A DNA stretch of 64,000 bases, taken from contig NZ_CP073078.1 of assembly GCF_018135625.1 (NCBI RefSeq), forward strand, positions 5,116,501-5,180,500. Direction: 5' to 3'. The notes below the pieces were generated by a model, which saw only the letters and a program-made list of their open reading frames with translations, made no database searches and was not told where the DNA came from. Below are positions 61,761 to 64,000 of the stretch, piece by piece; position 1 is the stretch's first letter, and each line of letters opens with the position of its first letter. The DNA comes from Phenylobacterium montanum (GTDB lineage Bacteria > Pseudomonadota > Alphaproteobacteria > Caulobacterales > Caulobacteraceae). A program made the position numbers and the translations under genes.

Positions 61761-62537
61761 ATGGCCTACGAGACCCTGCTGACCGAGACCCACGACGGCG
61801 TGCGCCTGATCCGGCTGAACCGGCCCGAGGCGCTGAACGCCTTCAACAACCAGCTGATGAACGACCTCACCGCCGCCCTCGACGAGGCTGAGGCCGATGA
61901 TGCGATCGGCTGCATGGTCATCACCGGCTCGGAAAAGGCCTTCGCCGCCGGCGCCGACATCAAGGAGATGGCCTCCAAGTCCTATGCCGAGGTCTATGGC
62001 GAGGACTTCATCACCCGCAACTGGGAGCGGGTCACGCGCTGCCGCAAGCCGGTGATCGCGGCGGTGGCCGGTTTCGCCCTGGGCGGCGGCTGCGAGATGG
62101 CCATGATGTGCGACTTCATCATCGCCGCCGACAACGCCAAGTTCGGCCAGCCGGAGATCAATCTCGGCGTCTCGCCGGGCGCCGGCGGCACCCAGCGCCT
62201 GACCCGCTTCATCGGCAAGTCCAAGGCCATGGACATGATCCTGACCGCCCGCTTCATGGACGCGGCCGAGGCCGAGCGCTGCGGCTTGGTCAGCCGGGTG
62301 GTGCCGGTGGCCGAACTGATCGACACGGCGATGGCTGCGGCGAAGAAGATCGCCTCTCTGTCGCCCAACGCCGTCAAGCTGACCAAGGAAATGGTGAACG
62401 CCGCCTACGAAACCCCGCTTTCGCAAGGGGTTATGCTCGAGCGCCGCCTGTTCCACTCCCTGTTCGCCTTCGAGGACCAGAAGGAGGGCATGGCCGCCTT
62501 CGTCGAAAAGCGTAAGCCTGCGTTCAAGGGGCGGTGA
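61761..62537 (+). CDS. Enoyl-CoA hydratase
   Basis: 258-aa crotonase-fold hydratase. [11 protein letters not shown] forms the CoA-binding edge of the oxyanion hole, [15 protein letters not shown] the second part, and the catalytic Glu pair lies in [16 protein letters not shown]. The final helix [21 protein letters not shown] is typical. In this operon it would hydrate methacrylyl-CoA, completing isobutyryl-CoA to 3-hydroxyisobutyryl-CoA. A canonical ribosome site is weak (GAAGGATCC). Confidence 0.95.
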   Translation: MAYETLLTETHDGVRLIRLNRPEALNAFNNQLMNDLTAALDEAEADDAIGCMVITGSEKAFAAGADIKEMASKSYAEVYGEDFITRNWERVTRCRKPVIAAVAGFALGGGCEMAMMCDFIIAADNAKFGQPEINLGVSPGAGGTQRLTRFIGKSKAMDMILTARFMDAAEAERCGLVSRVVPVAELIDTAMAAAKKIASLSPNAVKLTKEMVNAAYETPLSQGVMLERRLFHSLFAFEDQKEGMAAFVEKRKPAFKGR

Positions 62538-62623
62538 ACGCCCGGGCTCAGCCTTGACGGACCGGGGGATCCGGATAAGCTTTCCCCCATAGAAACGAGC
62601 CAAACCCCCAGATGGGAGGCCGC

Positions 62624-62776
62624 ATGGAAACGACAGGTCTCAGGCGCCGTCTTCCGACCCCGGAGGAATGTGTCGCCTCGTTGCGCTTCGAAGCCGCCAG
62701 CACGACCGTGGCCCTGATTTCGCTTGGGATCAGCGCGGTGATGATGGCGCTGGTCTGGCGGGTGCTGACCAGCTGA
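62624..62776 (+). CDS. Small single-span membrane protein (50 aa)
   Basis: Fifty-residue ORF with GGGAGG at a good distance. METTGLRRRLPTPEECVASLRFEAAST is followed by one hydrophobic helix TVALISLGISAVMMALVWRV and a short tail. No family recognised. It converges with the kinase gene and lies after the valine operon. Length and the ribosome site make it plausible, but coding potential was judged by eye only. Confidence 0.5.
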   Translation: METTGLRRRLPTPEECVASLRFEAASTTVALISLGISAVMMALVWRVLTS

Positions 62777-62813
62777 GGGTGGGCGAAGCGGCCTCCGCGC
62801 ATTGCGCGGCGAT

Positions 62814-64000
62814 CTATGTCGTGACCGGCTCGGGGCGCTTTGGCGCCCCTTCGTTTTGCTCGCTGTTCGCCAGCCGGCGGGCCACGGTGCGCAGGAAGGC
62901 GCTCGCGTCGATTGGCTTGGAGACGAAATCGTCCATGCCCGCGGCCAGGCAAGCCTCGCGGTCGCGGTCCATGACGTTGGCGGTCATGGCCACGATCGGA
63001 ACCTGAGAGCCCGAGGCGCGGATCAGGCGCGTGGCCTGCAGCCCATCCATGACCGGCATCTGCAGGTCCATCAGGATCAGGTCGAAGCTCTGGTGCGCGG
63101 CGGCCGTCACCGCCTCCGCCCCGTTCGGCACCGTCCGCACCTCGAAGCCGACCTGTCTCAGCAGGGTCGTCGCCAGCAGGGTGTTGATCTCGTTGTCCTC
63201 GGCCAGGAGGATGCGCCCTGTCTCGCCCGGCGCGCGCATCGGCGCCGGGGCCGGCGTTTCGGCCGCGGTGAGTTCGCCGCCTCGCGGCCTGGCCAGGCCG
63301 GTCAGGGCCTCGACCAGGGCTTGGCGGCGCACGGGATTGGTCAGCCGCCGATAGTCGATCGGGGTCTCGCAGGCGGCGAGCGGCGCCTCCAGGTCGTCGA
63401 ACACGACCAGCTTCGGCGGATCGCCGTCATTCAGGTTCATGAACGGTTCGGCGAGGCCGCAGTCGGTCGCTTCAGGCGCCCGGTGATCGCTGATGACCAG
63501 GTCGAAGGGCGCGCCTTCGTGTTCGGCCCGCTCCGCCAGCGCCAGGGCGTCGCGGCCGGCTTCGGCTTCGGACACCACCGCGCCTTCCGCCGCGAGCCGC
63601 CGGACCTGCAGCGCGCGCCGCAAGGGTTGATCGTCCAGCAGCAGGATGCGCAGGCCGGCGAGAGGCTCGTCCGCCCGCATGGGAGCGCCTACCTGGCAAA
63701 GCTCCACCTCGAACCAGAAGATCGCACCGCCGCCGGGACGGTCGGCCACGCCGATCGCGCCGCCCATCAGCTCGACCAACTCGCGACTGATCGACAGGCC
63801 CAGGCCGGTGCCGCCGTACTGACGCGTGATCGAGCCGTCGGCCTGCTGGAACTTCTGGAACAGTTTCTGTTTCGAGGCGTGATCCACTCCGATGCCGGTG
63901 TCCTGCACCTCGATTCGGATCTGTTGGCGGCCGGACGGGGCCTGGACGGCGCCGACCTCGACGGTCACGGCGCCGTCGCGGGTGAACTTGATGGCGTTGG
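62814..64000 (-). CDS. Hybrid sensor histidine kinase/response regulator, N-terminus outside window
   Basis: C-terminal part of a BarA-like hybrid kinase that runs off the window. Read toward lower coordinates it has the N box NAIKFT at the edge, QDTGIGV (G1), [10 protein letters not shown] (G2), a first receiver-like domain, and a second receiver ending the protein. The second receiver is normal (LLAEDNEIN acid pocket, [11 protein letters not shown] phospho-Asp, and FVSKPID Lys). The first has DDQ and ISDHRAPE but reads LTNPVRR where the conserved Lys should be. A GTG at 63968 is not a real start because the frame and kinase motifs continue upstream. Confidence 0.9.
   Translation of the reverse strand, partial: NAIKFTRDGAVTVEVGAVQAPSGRQQIRIEVQDTGIGVDHASKQKLFQKFQQADGSITRQYGGTGLGLSISRELVELMGGAIGVADRPGGGAIFWFEVELCQVGAPMRADEPLAGLRILLLDDQPLRRALQVRRLAAEGAVVSEAEAGRDALALAERAEHEGAPFDLVISDHRAPEATDCGLAEPFMNLNDGDPPKLVVFDDLEAPLAACETPIDYRRLTNPVRRQALVEALTGLARPRGGELTAAETPAPAPMRAPGETGRILLAEDNEINTLLATTLLRQVGFEVRTVPNGAEAVTAAAHQSFDLILMDLQMPVMDGLQATRLIRASGSQVPIVAMTANVMDRDREACLAAGMDDFVSKPIDASAFLRTVARRLANSEQNEGAPKRPEPVTT

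Overview
The window is a GC-rich, gene-dense piece of an alphaproteobacterial chromosome. The layout (tRNA-Tyr, tRNA-Gly, tuf, tRNA-Trp, secE, nusG, rplKAJL, rpoBC, then rpsL, rpsG, fusA and a second tuf), an orphan cytosine methyltransferase, a GAAC-N7-GAAC type LexA box at uvrA and the general protein flavour point to the Caulobacterales (Caulobacter/Phenylobacterium-like). That placement is inference from memory of gene content, not a database match.

Region by region: 1-12.8 kb is mixed metabolism and membrane functions. It holds an MBL-fold hydrolase cut by the window edge, a D-2-hydroxyacid dehydrogenase, a hotdog thioesterase, a tiny exported poly-His peptide, an orphan C5 DNA methyltransferase, an S9 peptidase, a coupled pair (unknown membrane protein plus DUF900-type serine hydrolase), a DUF1761 protein, a VOC protein, metG, a TerC/YjbE protein and a proline-rich lipobox protein. 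12.8-36.6 kb is the translation and transcription core: rlmB, tRNAs, tuf copy 1, a small ORF, an M19 dipeptidase, tRNA-Trp, secE-nusG, rplKA, rplJL, rpoBC, three accessory genes including a second, two-block poly-His protein, then the str operon ending in tuf copy 2. Strong intrinsic terminators separate rplKA from rplJL and rplJL from rpoBC and close both tuf genes.

36.6-51.7 kb carries a DUF815 ATPase, yajC-secD-secF, a PuuD-like membrane protein, a squalene/phytoene-synthase-like protein, trmFO, two tandem paralogous membrane proteins, a GST, uvrA with an SOS box, and a MoxR AAA ATPase/VWA protein pair with a 130-bp palindromic repeat between the two genes. 52-64 kb holds a fatty acyl-CoA ligase, an unknown protein, a DHA2 drug exporter, a LysR regulator and a compact valine/isobutyryl-CoA catabolic operon: mmsA, acyl-CoA dehydrogenase, 3-hydroxyisobutyryl-CoA hydrolase, mmsB and enoyl-CoA hydratase, with ATGA overlaps. 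The window ends in a hybrid histidine kinase cut by the edge.

No CRISPR array, prophage, insertion sequence or obvious defence island was seen. The most notable items are: two near-identical tuf genes in direct orientation with a mosaic pattern of differences; two unrelated-looking exported poly-His proteins; two REP/BIME-like inverted-repeat elements, each in a divergent promoter region; the palindrome inside the moxR-vwa unit; and the coupled membrane-protein/hydrolase pair, the best candidate here for an uncharacterised functional unit. Several genes need TTG or GTG starts to make sense of their ribosome binding sites.
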